Origin: Pseudomonadota bacterium
GTDB taxonomy: Bacteria > Pseudomonadota > Gammaproteobacteria > Burkholderiales > Burkholderiaceae
Assembly: GCA_021783435.1 (NCBI GenBank)
Contig: JAJXUC010000024.1
Coordinates: 1-32,594 of the forward strand
Direction of reading: 5' to 3'
Length of the DNA: 32,594 bases
The position numbers were made by a program, and so were the translations under genes. The notes under the pieces were generated by a model. That model made no database searches. It was not told the origin of the DNA and saw nothing but the letters and a program-made list of their open reading frames with translations. Positions 1-6,917 of the stretch are shown here, in pieces; the stretch's first letter is position 1, and every line of letters starts with the position of its first letter.

Positions 1-840
1 GCTGACATCGCCGCCATGTTCCTGCGGGAGTGGAGCCAGACTGGACGCGCTGGCAAGCCGGAACGCGTCGCCATCGTCGACACCGCGCCCACCGGGCAAT
101 ATCTTTACGCCGAATTCCTGCTGTTCGCCCGGCTGTTCGAGCGCGCCGGCATCGCGGCGGTGATTGCCGACCCCGCCGAGCTGCGCATGCAGGAGGGGCG
201 TCTCTGGCATCGCGACGCGCGCGTCGATCTGGTCTACAACCGCCTCACCGACTTCGACCTTGACGATGCGGCCCATCTCGCGCTGCGCCAAGCCTGGGAG
301 AGCGACGCCGCCGTCATCACCCCGCACCCGCGCGCCCACGCGCTGTTCGCCGACAAGCGCAACCTGGCGCTGTTGTGCGATGCGCAGCGGCTGCAGCAAC
401 TCGGGACCAGTGCCAAGCATGCCTCCTTGCTCGCCACGCACATCCCGCACACCGACATCGTCACCGCCGACAATGCCGCACGGCTGTGGGTCGAACGTCG
501 CGGGCTGTTCTTCAAGCCCTGGGCCGGCTTTGGCAGCCGCGCCGCTTATCGCGGCGCCAAACTCACCAAGGGCGTGTGGGCGCAGATCACCCAGGGCGAC
601 TACGTTGCTCAGGCGCTTTCGCCGCCCGGCGAACGCCACATCGGCGACGCCGCGGCGCCGCAGCCCCTCAAGTTCGATCTGCGCGCCTATGCCGATTCCG
701 GCCATGTGCAGTGGCTCAGCGCCCGCCTCTACCAGGGGCAAACCACCAATTTCCGCACTCCCGGCGGCGGCTTCGCTCCGGTGTACACCGAGCCGTCCGC
801 GGCCGTGACGGCAGCGCTTCAGCCCCGGCCGATGCCGTAG
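1..840 (+). CDS. ATP-grasp-like protein, 5' end outside the window
   Basis: The reading frame is open from base 1, so the first ATG (base 16) is probably internal and the gene is truncated by the window edge. The visible 279 codons have an N-terminal Rossmann-like part (RVAIVDTAPTGQY, then VIADPAEL) and a nucleotide-binding part with FADKRNLALL, FKPWAGFGSRAAYRG, LKFDLRAYA and a glycine-rich TPGGGFAPV near the end. These resemble proteobacterial proteins of unknown substrate that carry an ATP-grasp fold related to glutathionylspermidine synthase or RimK. An amide- or peptide-bond-forming ligase activity is therefore likely by family, but the substrate cannot be told. Its last 22 bases overlap the 3' end of the convergent UDP-glucose dehydrogenase gene. 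Confidence 0.7.
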   Translation, partial: ADIAAMFLREWSQTGRAGKPERVAIVDTAPTGQYLYAEFLLFARLFERAGIAAVIADPAELRMQEGRLWHRDARVDLVYNRLTDFDLDDAAHLALRQAWESDAAVITPHPRAHALFADKRNLALLCDAQRLQQLGTSAKHASLLATHIPHTDIVTADNAARLWVERRGLFFKPWAGFGSRAAYRGAKLTKGVWAQITQGDYVAQALSPPGERHIGDAAAPQPLKFDLRAYADSGHVQWLSARLYQGQTTNFRTPGGGFAPVYTEPSAAVTAALQPRPMP

Positions 841-2144
841 TAGCCCAGGCCGGCGGCGCGCACGGTATGCGGGTCCCAGAGGTTGCGGCCGTCGAACACC
901 ACCTTGGCACGCAACTGCGATGCAAGCAGGTTGAAGTCCGGCGAGCGAAAGGCGTGCCATTCGGTGACCACGGCCAGGGCGTCGGCGTCCTGCAGCGCCG
1001 ACTTGGCGTTCTTCACCAGGCTCAGCCCGGCGCGCTCGCCCCAATGCCGGGCCGCTGATTCCATCGCCACCGGGTCAAAGGCCTGGACCTTGGCGCCGGC
1101 ATCCAGCAGCGCTTCGATCAGGTCGATGCTGGGGGCGTCGCGCATGTCATCGGTGTTGGGCTTGAACGCCAGGCCCCAGATGGCGAAGGTTTTGCCCTTC
1201 AAGCCGTCGGCGGCGAAATGGGTCGAAATTTTCTCGAACAGCCGCTGCTTCTGGCGCTGGTTGACGGCGTCCACCGCCTCGGCCAACTCGGCCTGCAATC
1301 CTGCCTCATGCGCCATGAACGCCAGGGCCTTCACATCCTTGGGGAAGCACGAACCACCATAGCCCGCGCCGGCGTACAGGAAGTGGCTGCCGATGCGGTG
1401 GTCCACACCCATGCCCAAGCGCACCTGCTCGATGTCGGCGCCCACGGCTTCGGCCAGGCGCGCCAGTTCATTCATGAACGAAATGCGTGTGGCCAGCATG
1501 GCGTTCGCTGCGTATTTGGTGAGTTCGGAACTGGCCGGGTTCATCACCATGATTTTTTCGTGGTTGCGGTTGAACGGCCGGTACAACTCGCGCATGACGG
1601 CCACCGCGCGCTCATCGCTGCTGCCCAGCACGATGCGATCGCCGCGGGTGAAGTCCTCGATGGCCGAGCCCTCTTTCAGGAACTCGGGGTTGCTGACCAC
1701 GCTGACCCAGTGCCGCGCGCCGCGCCGGGTCAATTCGGCGTCGATGGCACCATGCACCATGGCCACGGTCCCGACCGGCGCGGTGGATTTCTGCACCACG
1801 ACCAAGGGGCCGTTGACATGACGGCCGATTTCAGCCGCAGCTCCGCGCACCTGACTCATGTCGGCCTGGCCGCTGGGCAGCGGCGGTGTGCCCACGGCGA
1901 TGAAGCAGACCTGCGCGCCGTCCAGGCCCTGCTCCAGGCTGGAGACGAAGCGTATGCGCCCGGCCTCGGCGTTGCGCGCCACCAGCTCGCTCAAGCCCGG
2001 CTCGTAAAACGGCACCTGGGCCTTGGCCAACGCGGCGATGCGGCTCGGGTCACGCTCGACGCAGGTGACGGTATTGCCCACGTCGGCAAAGCAGGCAGCA
2101 GTGACCAGGCCCACATAGCCGGCGCCGATGACGGTAACTCGCAT
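819..2144 (-). CDS. ugd: UDP-glucose 6-dehydrogenase
   Basis: 441 residues, the normal length. It oxidises UDP-glucose twice with NAD to UDP-glucuronate, a precursor of exopolysaccharide, capsule or lipopolysaccharide sugars, in the cytoplasm. Seen: the N-terminal dinucleotide fold VIGAGYVGLVTA, the FYEPGL segment, the central dimerisation helices, the catalytic-cysteine motif GGSCFPKD (Cys at residue 266) and the C-terminal UDP-binding domain with FKPNTDDMRDAPS. The start is supported by a GAGGA-type ribosome binding site just upstream. It stands alone on the minus strand; the next upstream genes run the other way. The 3' ends of this gene and the ATP-grasp gene overlap by 22 bases, so there is no room for a terminator between them outside coding sequence. 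Confidence 0.95.
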   Translation of the reverse strand: MRVTVIGAGYVGLVTAACFADVGNTVTCVERDPSRIAALAKAQVPFYEPGLSELVARNAEAGRIRFVSSLEQGLDGAQVCFIAVGTPPLPSGQADMSQVRGAAAEIGRHVNGPLVVVQKSTAPVGTVAMVHGAIDAELTRRGARHWVSVVSNPEFLKEGSAIEDFTRGDRIVLGSSDERAVAVMRELYRPFNRNHEKIMVMNPASSELTKYAANAMLATRISFMNELARLAEAVGADIEQVRLGMGVDHRIGSHFLYAGAGYGGSCFPKDVKALAFMAHEAGLQAELAEAVDAVNQRQKQRLFEKISTHFAADGLKGKTFAIWGLAFKPNTDDMRDAPSIDLIEALLDAGAKVQAFDPVAMESAARHWGERAGLSLVKNAKSALQDADALAVVTEWHAFRSPDFNLLASQLRAKVVFDGRNLWDPHTVRAAGLGYYGIGRG

Positions 2145-2316
2145 GAAGACATCCTCTCAAGGTGATGGAGCGCAACTCGCGAGTTCCCTGGATCCCATCG
2201 CGGGATGTGCAGCGGAAGTCTCGGTCGGTCGCAACAGCACGTTATTGTGCAATGGTGATCTGACGTGCGCCGCGCCACGCGCTCGATGCCAAGTCAAGCC
2301 CAGGCGCCGTGATGGC
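2145..2316. other. Upstream region of ugd, no gene seen
   Basis: This is the first part of a 650-base stretch (2145-2794) without an intact gene. It must hold the ugd promoter on the minus strand, but I see no convincing -35/-10 pair. A short broken dyad (GCAC-6-GTGC) lies near 2237-2250. The rest of the long gap holds the FNR-type promoter and the phaC remnant annotated separately. Confidence 0.5.
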
Positions 2317-2365
2317 TTGACGCACATCAAGAGATTTGTGGCGGCGCAGCATTACAAATGGTGCA
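2317..2365 (+). promoter_or_regulatory. FNR/ANR-type box and class II promoter for the pta-ackA operon
   Basis: TTGACGCACATCAA at 2317-2330 matches the FNR/ANR consensus TTGATNNNNATCAA at 9 of 10 defined positions (C instead of T at position 5). A -10-like TACAAA lies at 2353-2358, which would place the start of transcription near 2365. The centre of the box is then about 41.5 bases upstream, the standard class II activator position. A well-spaced AGGAG (2376-2380) and ATG (2387) follow, but the reading frame there is the remnant of phaC. The first intact gene starts at 2795. That the site binds FNR is an inference; no fnr gene is in the window. Confidence 0.7.
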
Positions 2366-2386
2366 GAACCGTTTCAGGAGATGGGC

Positions 2387-2760
2387 ATGAAGTCAAACAC
2401 GCAACCCCGTCCGGCCCGACATGGTGAGGCGCACAAAGTGATCGGCCGTGCAACGCCAGGGCGCAAGCCCATCGGGTCCGAGCCGGCACCGGGTCGGGTT
2501 GAAACCGGCCGCATGCAACCGATGCAGGAGCCGGGGCACCCGCACCAGCACTTCCGTTGGGCCACGCAGGCGCACGACGCGGTGTTCCTCGCGCCTGAAC
2601 AATGGCTGGAACAGGCTCGCCCGAGCAGGGTTCATGGTGGCCGCGCTGGCATGCCTGGCTGGTGGCGCATGGCAGTGGCATGGCGCCAGCCCCGCGCCTG
2701 GGCATGCCCGATCGGCCGCCGCTGATGGAAGCGCCCGGGAGTTATGTGCTCGAGCGCTGA
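2387..2760 (+). pseudogene. phaC: Remnant of a class I PHA synthase gene (phaC)
   Basis: The last 45 codons (2623-2757, stop TGA 2758-2760) encode a typical PHA synthase C-terminus: EQGSWWPRWHAWL, then PPLMEAPGSYVLER and stop. Just upstream, in a different frame, is APEQWLEQARP (about 2591-2622), which aligns with the synthase segment that normally precedes GSWW; one base is missing near 2621, so the frames no longer join. A weak third-frame match to the catalytic-histidine region (HRVGL) lies around 2487-2501. A start with a good ribosome binding site (AGGAG, 6 bases, ATG 2387) opens a 112-codon frame that runs into the remnant but carries no catalytic core. The cysteine box and most of the roughly 1.7-kb gene are absent. 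I infer an internally deleted, frameshifted phaC that still sits behind its promoter and ahead of the Pta gene. Confidence 0.8.
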
Positions 2761-2794
2761 ATCCGGCCGACCCGCCAGTCACACCGAGAACCTC

Positions 2795-4240
2795 ATGACC
2801 GAACTGATCGAAAACCACCCGCTGGCCGAACTCAAAGTCGGTGACAGCGCGAGCCTGACGCGCAACTTCACCATGGACGACGTGCAGACCTTCGCATTGA
2901 TGTCGGGTGACGTGAATCCTTCGCATGTCGACGCCGCCTTCGCCGCCAGCGATCCCTTCCACAACGTGGTGGCGCACGGCATGTGGAGCGCGGCGCTCAT
3001 CTCCAACCTGCTGGGCACGCAGCTACCGGGGCCGGGCACGGTCTACCTCGGCCAGAACCTGCAATTCCTCAAGCCCGTTGTCCTGGGCGACACGGTGCGC
3101 GTCACCGTGACCGTGACCGCCATCGACACACCCAGCGGCCACAGCCCGCGCGCCACCCTGCATTGCAGCGTGGTCAACCAGCGCAACGACACCGTGGTGC
3201 AAGGCGACGCCCAGGTGCTGGTGCCGACCGAGAAGATCAGCCGTCCGCGGGTGCATTTGCCACGGCTGGAATTGCGCGACCCCGGCGTGAAGCTGCGCGC
3301 GCTGGTCGCGCAGGCCCAGGCCGCCGCCAGCGGCCGCGCACCGCTGGCGATGGCGGTTGTGCATGCGGTCGACGCCGTGTCGCTGGGCGGCGCGGTGGAT
3401 GCGGCGCAGGCCGGGCTCATCGCCCCGGTGTTCGTCGGCCCCGAGGCGAAGATCCGCGCCGCCGCCGTCGCCGCCGGCATCGACCTCGGCCCCTACCCCA
3501 TCGTGGCCACCGCGCACAGCCACGCCGCGACGGCACAAGCGGTGGCCATGGCACGCGCCGGCGAGGTGCAAGCGCTGATGAAAGGCTCGCTGCACACCGA
3601 CGAGCTGATGCACGCCGTGGTCGACGCCGAGAATGGCCTGCGCACGGCGCGGCGCATCAGCCATGTGTTCGCGATCGACGCCGTGGGCCAGCCGCGCCTG
3701 CAACTGCTGACCGACGCGGCGGTGAACGTGACGCCCGACCTGGAGGCCAAGCGCGGCATCGTGCAAAACGCCATCGATCTGGCCCACGCCCTGGGCATCG
3801 CGCAACCCAAGGTCGCCATACTCTCGGCGGTGGAAACCGTGAACCCGAAGATCCCATCCACCATCGACGCCGCGGCACTTTGCAAGATGGCCGAGCGTGG
3901 CCAGATCCAAGGCGGCCTGCTCGACGGCCCGCTGGCGTTCGACAACGCCGTGTCCAGGCGCGCAGCCCAGACCAAGGGCATCGTCTCGGAAGTGGCCGGC
4001 GACGCCGACATCCTGGTCGCGCCCGACCTGGAAGCCGGCAACATGCTGGCCAAGCAACTCGAATACCTGGCCGATGCCAAGGTCGCCGGCATCGTGCTCG
4101 GCGCCCGCGTGCCGGTGGTGCTCACCAGCCGTGCCGACCTGCCCGATGCACGCCTGGCGTCGTGCGCGCTGGCGGTGTTGCTGGCGCTGGCCGCAGAGCG
4201 GACAGTGGCCCCATCGCAAAACCCCATGACCAGCGCATGA
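2795..4240 (+). CDS. Bifunctional MaoC-type enoyl-CoA hydratase / phosphate acyltransferase
   Basis: 481 residues with two domains. Residues 10-145 form a MaoC (R-specific enoyl-CoA hydratase) hot-dog domain: SGDVNPSH supplies the Asp39/His44 pair with the spacing of PhaJ. Residues 180-475 form a phosphate acetyl/butyryltransferase domain (VHAVDAVSLGGAVDAA, ALMKGSLHTDELMHAVV, KVAILSAVETVNPKIPSTIDA, GGLLDGPLAFDNA). The transferase exchanges the CoA of an acyl-CoA for phosphate, giving acyl phosphate for the kinase encoded next; the hydratase would interconvert enoyl-CoA and (R)-3-hydroxyacyl-CoA, linking it to PHA. The ATG at 2795 was chosen because homology starts there; an in-frame ATG at 2744 lies inside the phaC remnant. 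The ribosome binding site is weak. The stop overlaps the next start (ATGA). Acetyl versus butyryl preference cannot be read from the sequence. Confidence 0.9.
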   Translation: MTELIENHPLAELKVGDSASLTRNFTMDDVQTFALMSGDVNPSHVDAAFAASDPFHNVVAHGMWSAALISNLLGTQLPGPGTVYLGQNLQFLKPVVLGDTVRVTVTVTAIDTPSGHSPRATLHCSVVNQRNDTVVQGDAQVLVPTEKISRPRVHLPRLELRDPGVKLRALVAQAQAAASGRAPLAMAVVHAVDAVSLGGAVDAAQAGLIAPVFVGPEAKIRAAAVAAGIDLGPYPIVATAHSHAATAQAVAMARAGEVQALMKGSLHTDELMHAVVDAENGLRTARRISHVFAIDAVGQPRLQLLTDAAVNVTPDLEAKRGIVQNAIDLAHALGIAQPKVAILSAVETVNPKIPSTIDAAALCKMAERGQIQGGLLDGPLAFDNAVSRRAAQTKGIVSEVAGDADILVAPDLEAGNMLAKQLEYLADAKVAGIVLGARVPVVLTSRADLPDARLASCALAVLLALAAERTVAPSQNPMTSA

Positions 4241-5436
4241 CATCCACCATCCTCTGCATCAACGCGGGCTCATCCAGCCTGAAATTCGCGCTGTTCGACG
4301 CCACGGCCGCGCACCGCCCATCGGGCCTGCCCGCGGCCCTGTTGCGCGGCGAGATCGACGCCCCTCAGGGCAAGCCCACCTTGAGTTATGCCCATGCCGG
4401 CCAGCCCGCCCGAAGCCTGGCGCCCGGGGCCGTGCGCGGCGACATCGGCGCCGAGACCGCGTGGCTCATGGCCTGGCTCGCCAGCGCTTGCGACGCACCT
4501 CGACCCATCGCCGTGGCGCACCGCATCGTCCACGGCGGGCTGCATCACACCCAAGCCACACGCATCACACCCGGGGTGTTCAACGACTTGCAGGCACTCA
4601 CCAGCCTCGCCCCGCTGCACCAGGGCCCGGGATTGGCCGGGGTACAAGCGGCGCAGGCTGCCTTGCCCGAAGCCGCGCAATTCGCCTGTTTCGACACCGC
4701 CTTTCACGCCGGCCACACGGATGCCGAGCGGCGTTACGCCATTCCGCGCAACTGGCACGATCGCGGCTACCAGCGCTACGGCTTTCATGGGCTCTCGTTC
4801 GAGGCCATCAGCCGCCGCCTGCCGGCCGTGTTGGGCGAGCGCGCCCAGGCTGCGGTGCTGGTGGCGCATCTGGGCAGCGGCGCCAGCCTGTGCGGCATGC
4901 GCGGCCTGCGAAGCGTCACCACCACCATGGGGTTCACCGCGCTCGACGGCTTGGTGATGGGCACGCGTTGCGGCGCGCTCGACCCCGGTCTGGTGCTGCA
5001 ATGGGTGCTGCACGACCGACTGAGCGCCGACGATGTGCAAAGCCTGCTCTACGAGCGCAGCGGCCTTCTCGGGGTCTCCGGGATCAGCGCCGATACGCGC
5101 GACCTGCTCGCCAGCAAGGACCCGCGCGCGAAGCAGGCGGTGGACCTGTTCGTCGCCAGCATCGTGCGGCAAATCGGGGCTGTTGCCGCTGCGCTCGGCG
5201 GTCTGGACGCGTTGGTGTTCACCGGCGGCATTGGCACGCACCAGCCCGGTATTCGTGCCGCCGTGGTGCAGCGCCTGGGCTGGCTGGGGCTGGACATCGA
5301 CCCCGCCGCCAACAGGTCGGGGCATCTCAACATCGCCTCCAGTTCCAGCCGCATTCCCATCCTGACGCTGCCCACCGACGAAGAGGCGGTGATGGCCACT
5401 CAAGCCGCTGCACTGCTCGCGCCCGCCGGCGCTTGA
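4237..5436 (+). CDS. ackA: Acetate kinase family protein
   Basis: 399 residues, the normal length. It transfers phosphate from acetyl phosphate (or another short acyl phosphate) to ADP, making ATP. Seen: the ASKHA phosphate loop INAGSSSLKF with Asn9, the arginine motif AHRIVHGG, FDTAFH, YGFHGLS, HLGSGAS, the adenosine motif FTGGIGTH (usually GGIGEN, so slightly off consensus) and the late glutamate in PTDEEAVMA. The start overlaps the stop of the Pta fusion gene by ATGA, so the two are translationally coupled. Together they form the classical substrate-level phosphorylation pair. The non-consensus GGIGTH leaves room for a propionate- or butyrate-active kinase. Confidence 0.92.
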   Translation: MTSTILCINAGSSSLKFALFDATAAHRPSGLPAALLRGEIDAPQGKPTLSYAHAGQPARSLAPGAVRGDIGAETAWLMAWLASACDAPRPIAVAHRIVHGGLHHTQATRITPGVFNDLQALTSLAPLHQGPGLAGVQAAQAALPEAAQFACFDTAFHAGHTDAERRYAIPRNWHDRGYQRYGFHGLSFEAISRRLPAVLGERAQAAVLVAHLGSGASLCGMRGLRSVTTTMGFTALDGLVMGTRCGALDPGLVLQWVLHDRLSADDVQSLLYERSGLLGVSGISADTRDLLASKDPRAKQAVDLFVASIVRQIGAVAAALGGLDALVFTGGIGTHQPGIRAAVVQRLGWLGLDIDPAANRSGHLNIASSSSRIPILTLPTDEEAVMATQAAALLAPAGA

Positions 5437-5440
5437 CACC

Positions 5441-6904
5441 ATGACCGACGCCCTGCCCCCGCTGCTGCTGCAGTTCGCCGCAACCGTGCTGCTGAGCTTC
5501 GTGCTGGGGCTGGAACTGCACAGCTACCGCAGGTCGCAGGACGAAAGCATCGGCTTTGGCACCACGCGCACGCTGACCCTGATCGGCGCCCTCGGCTTCG
5601 TCCTGTGGCTGCTCGACGGTGTTCCCGCCGGCGTCGAGGCACCCTCCATCCCGCAGCATCCTGCGACGGGTGGGACGGCTGCAGCCGTTGCCTCGGATCT
5701 GCTGGGCACGCGCGGGCTTTATCTGGCGGGGCTGTTGGCCCTCGCCGTCTGGCTGGCGGTGGATTTGTGGCCGCGCGTGGCGCGAAGCACGCGTGCGGGG
5801 GGCCCGCCCGCCGACAACGGCGGCGCGTTGCTGCCGTCGCTCATCGCCCTGGTGGCTTACGCCCTGGGGCCGCTGGTGCTGACCCAGCCCGACTGGTTCG
5901 TGGCGGCAGTGCTGGTCGTGACCATTCTGATGCTGGGCGAAAAACCGCTCATCCGGCGCCTGTCCGACGCCTTCCCCAGCGCCGAGGGCGTGACCCTGGC
6001 GAAGTTCCTCATCATCGCCGGCCTGGTGCTGCCGCTGATGCCGGCCTCGCCGCTGCCCGGACTGCCCACGTTGAGTTACCAGAAGGTGTGGCTGGCTGTG
6101 GTGGCCATCTCGGGCCTGTCTTATCTGGGTTATCTCGCCCACCGCTACATCTGGCCCAGGGCCGGCACGCTGGTCACCGGCATCATCGGCGGGCTGTACT
6201 CCAGCACCGCGGTCACCATCGTGCTGGGCCGCGCAGCGCGCACGGATGCGGGCATCGCTGCGCAGGCCCCGGCGGCCATCGTCGTCGCCATGATGATGAT
6301 GTACCTGCGCCTGCTGGTGCTGATTGCCCTCCTTGGCCACCTCGGTACGGCACGCGCCTTGCTGCTGCCGTTCGGCGCCATCGTGTCCGGCTCCGGCATG
6401 GTCGCCTATGGGTTGTGGCGGATCGGCAGCCGCAGCGGCTTGGCACCCGGCCGCGGTGCCCCGCCACGCGACACGCTGAAGCCCATGCCGGTTCGCCCCC
6501 AGGCGGACTCATCCCCTTCGGCGAGCCCGGCGCAAAGCGGCAAGTCCACGGAGCTGAGCAACCCGCTGGCCCTGCCCATCGCGCTGCTGTTCGCGGCGCT
6601 GTTCATCGCCTTCGCCGCCATCACGCAATTCGTCACTACGCACGGCGGCGCCGCAACGCTCAAGCTGCTGAGCCTGCTGGTGGGTTTCACCGACATCAAT
6701 CCCTTCATCCTGTCGCTGGTGGCGACGCATGGCGTCGTTGCTCCGCAATTGATGATCGGCGCCATTCTCGTGGCGTCGGTGGCCAACAACCTGGTGAATG
6801 CCAGCTACGCCCTGATTCTGGCGCGGCAGCGCCTGATGCTGCCCGTGGTCGGATGGTTCGCGCTCTGCCTGGCGGCAGTGCTGCTCTGGACCGGATGGCT
6901 CTGA
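5441..6904 (+). CDS. MgtC/SapB-DUF4010 membrane protein
   Basis: 487 residues, largely hydrophobic. The N-terminus (residues 5-60) looks like the MgtC/SapB domain (FAATVLLSFVLGLELHSYRR, then FGTTRTLTLIGALGF). The remainder matches the DUF4010 type, with many membrane helices and a conserved LYSSTAVTIVLGRAAR stretch. A polar, proline- and serine-rich loop of about 35 residues around 345-378 separates two helix groups. The function is unknown; MgtC relatives affect magnesium and acid stress responses and can inhibit the F-type ATP synthase, which is suggestive beside a proton-pump ATPase. It begins 4 bases after ackA with no strong ribosome binding site, so it is probably coupled. Confidence 0.85.
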   Translation: MTDALPPLLLQFAATVLLSFVLGLELHSYRRSQDESIGFGTTRTLTLIGALGFVLWLLDGVPAGVEAPSIPQHPATGGTAAAVASDLLGTRGLYLAGLLALAVWLAVDLWPRVARSTRAGGPPADNGGALLPSLIALVAYALGPLVLTQPDWFVAAVLVVTILMLGEKPLIRRLSDAFPSAEGVTLAKFLIIAGLVLPLMPASPLPGLPTLSYQKVWLAVVAISGLSYLGYLAHRYIWPRAGTLVTGIIGGLYSSTAVTIVLGRAARTDAGIAAQAPAAIVVAMMMMYLRLLVLIALLGHLGTARALLLPFGAIVSGSGMVAYGLWRIGSRSGLAPGRGAPPRDTLKPMPVRPQADSSPSASPAQSGKSTELSNPLALPIALLFAALFIAFAAITQFVTTHGGAATLKLLSLLVGFTDINPFILSLVATHGVVAPQLMIGAILVASVANNLVNASYALILARQRLMLPVVGWFALCLAAVLLWTGWL

Positions 6905-6917
6905 CCGTGAACGCTCC

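Noticed and set aside
2448..2798. Plus-strand frame with a signal-peptide-like stretch (FMVAALACLAGGAWQWHG)
   Set aside because: The hydrophobic run is an out-of-frame reading of the PhaC tail GSWWPRWHAWL; no ribosome binding site and the frame runs into the Pta start.
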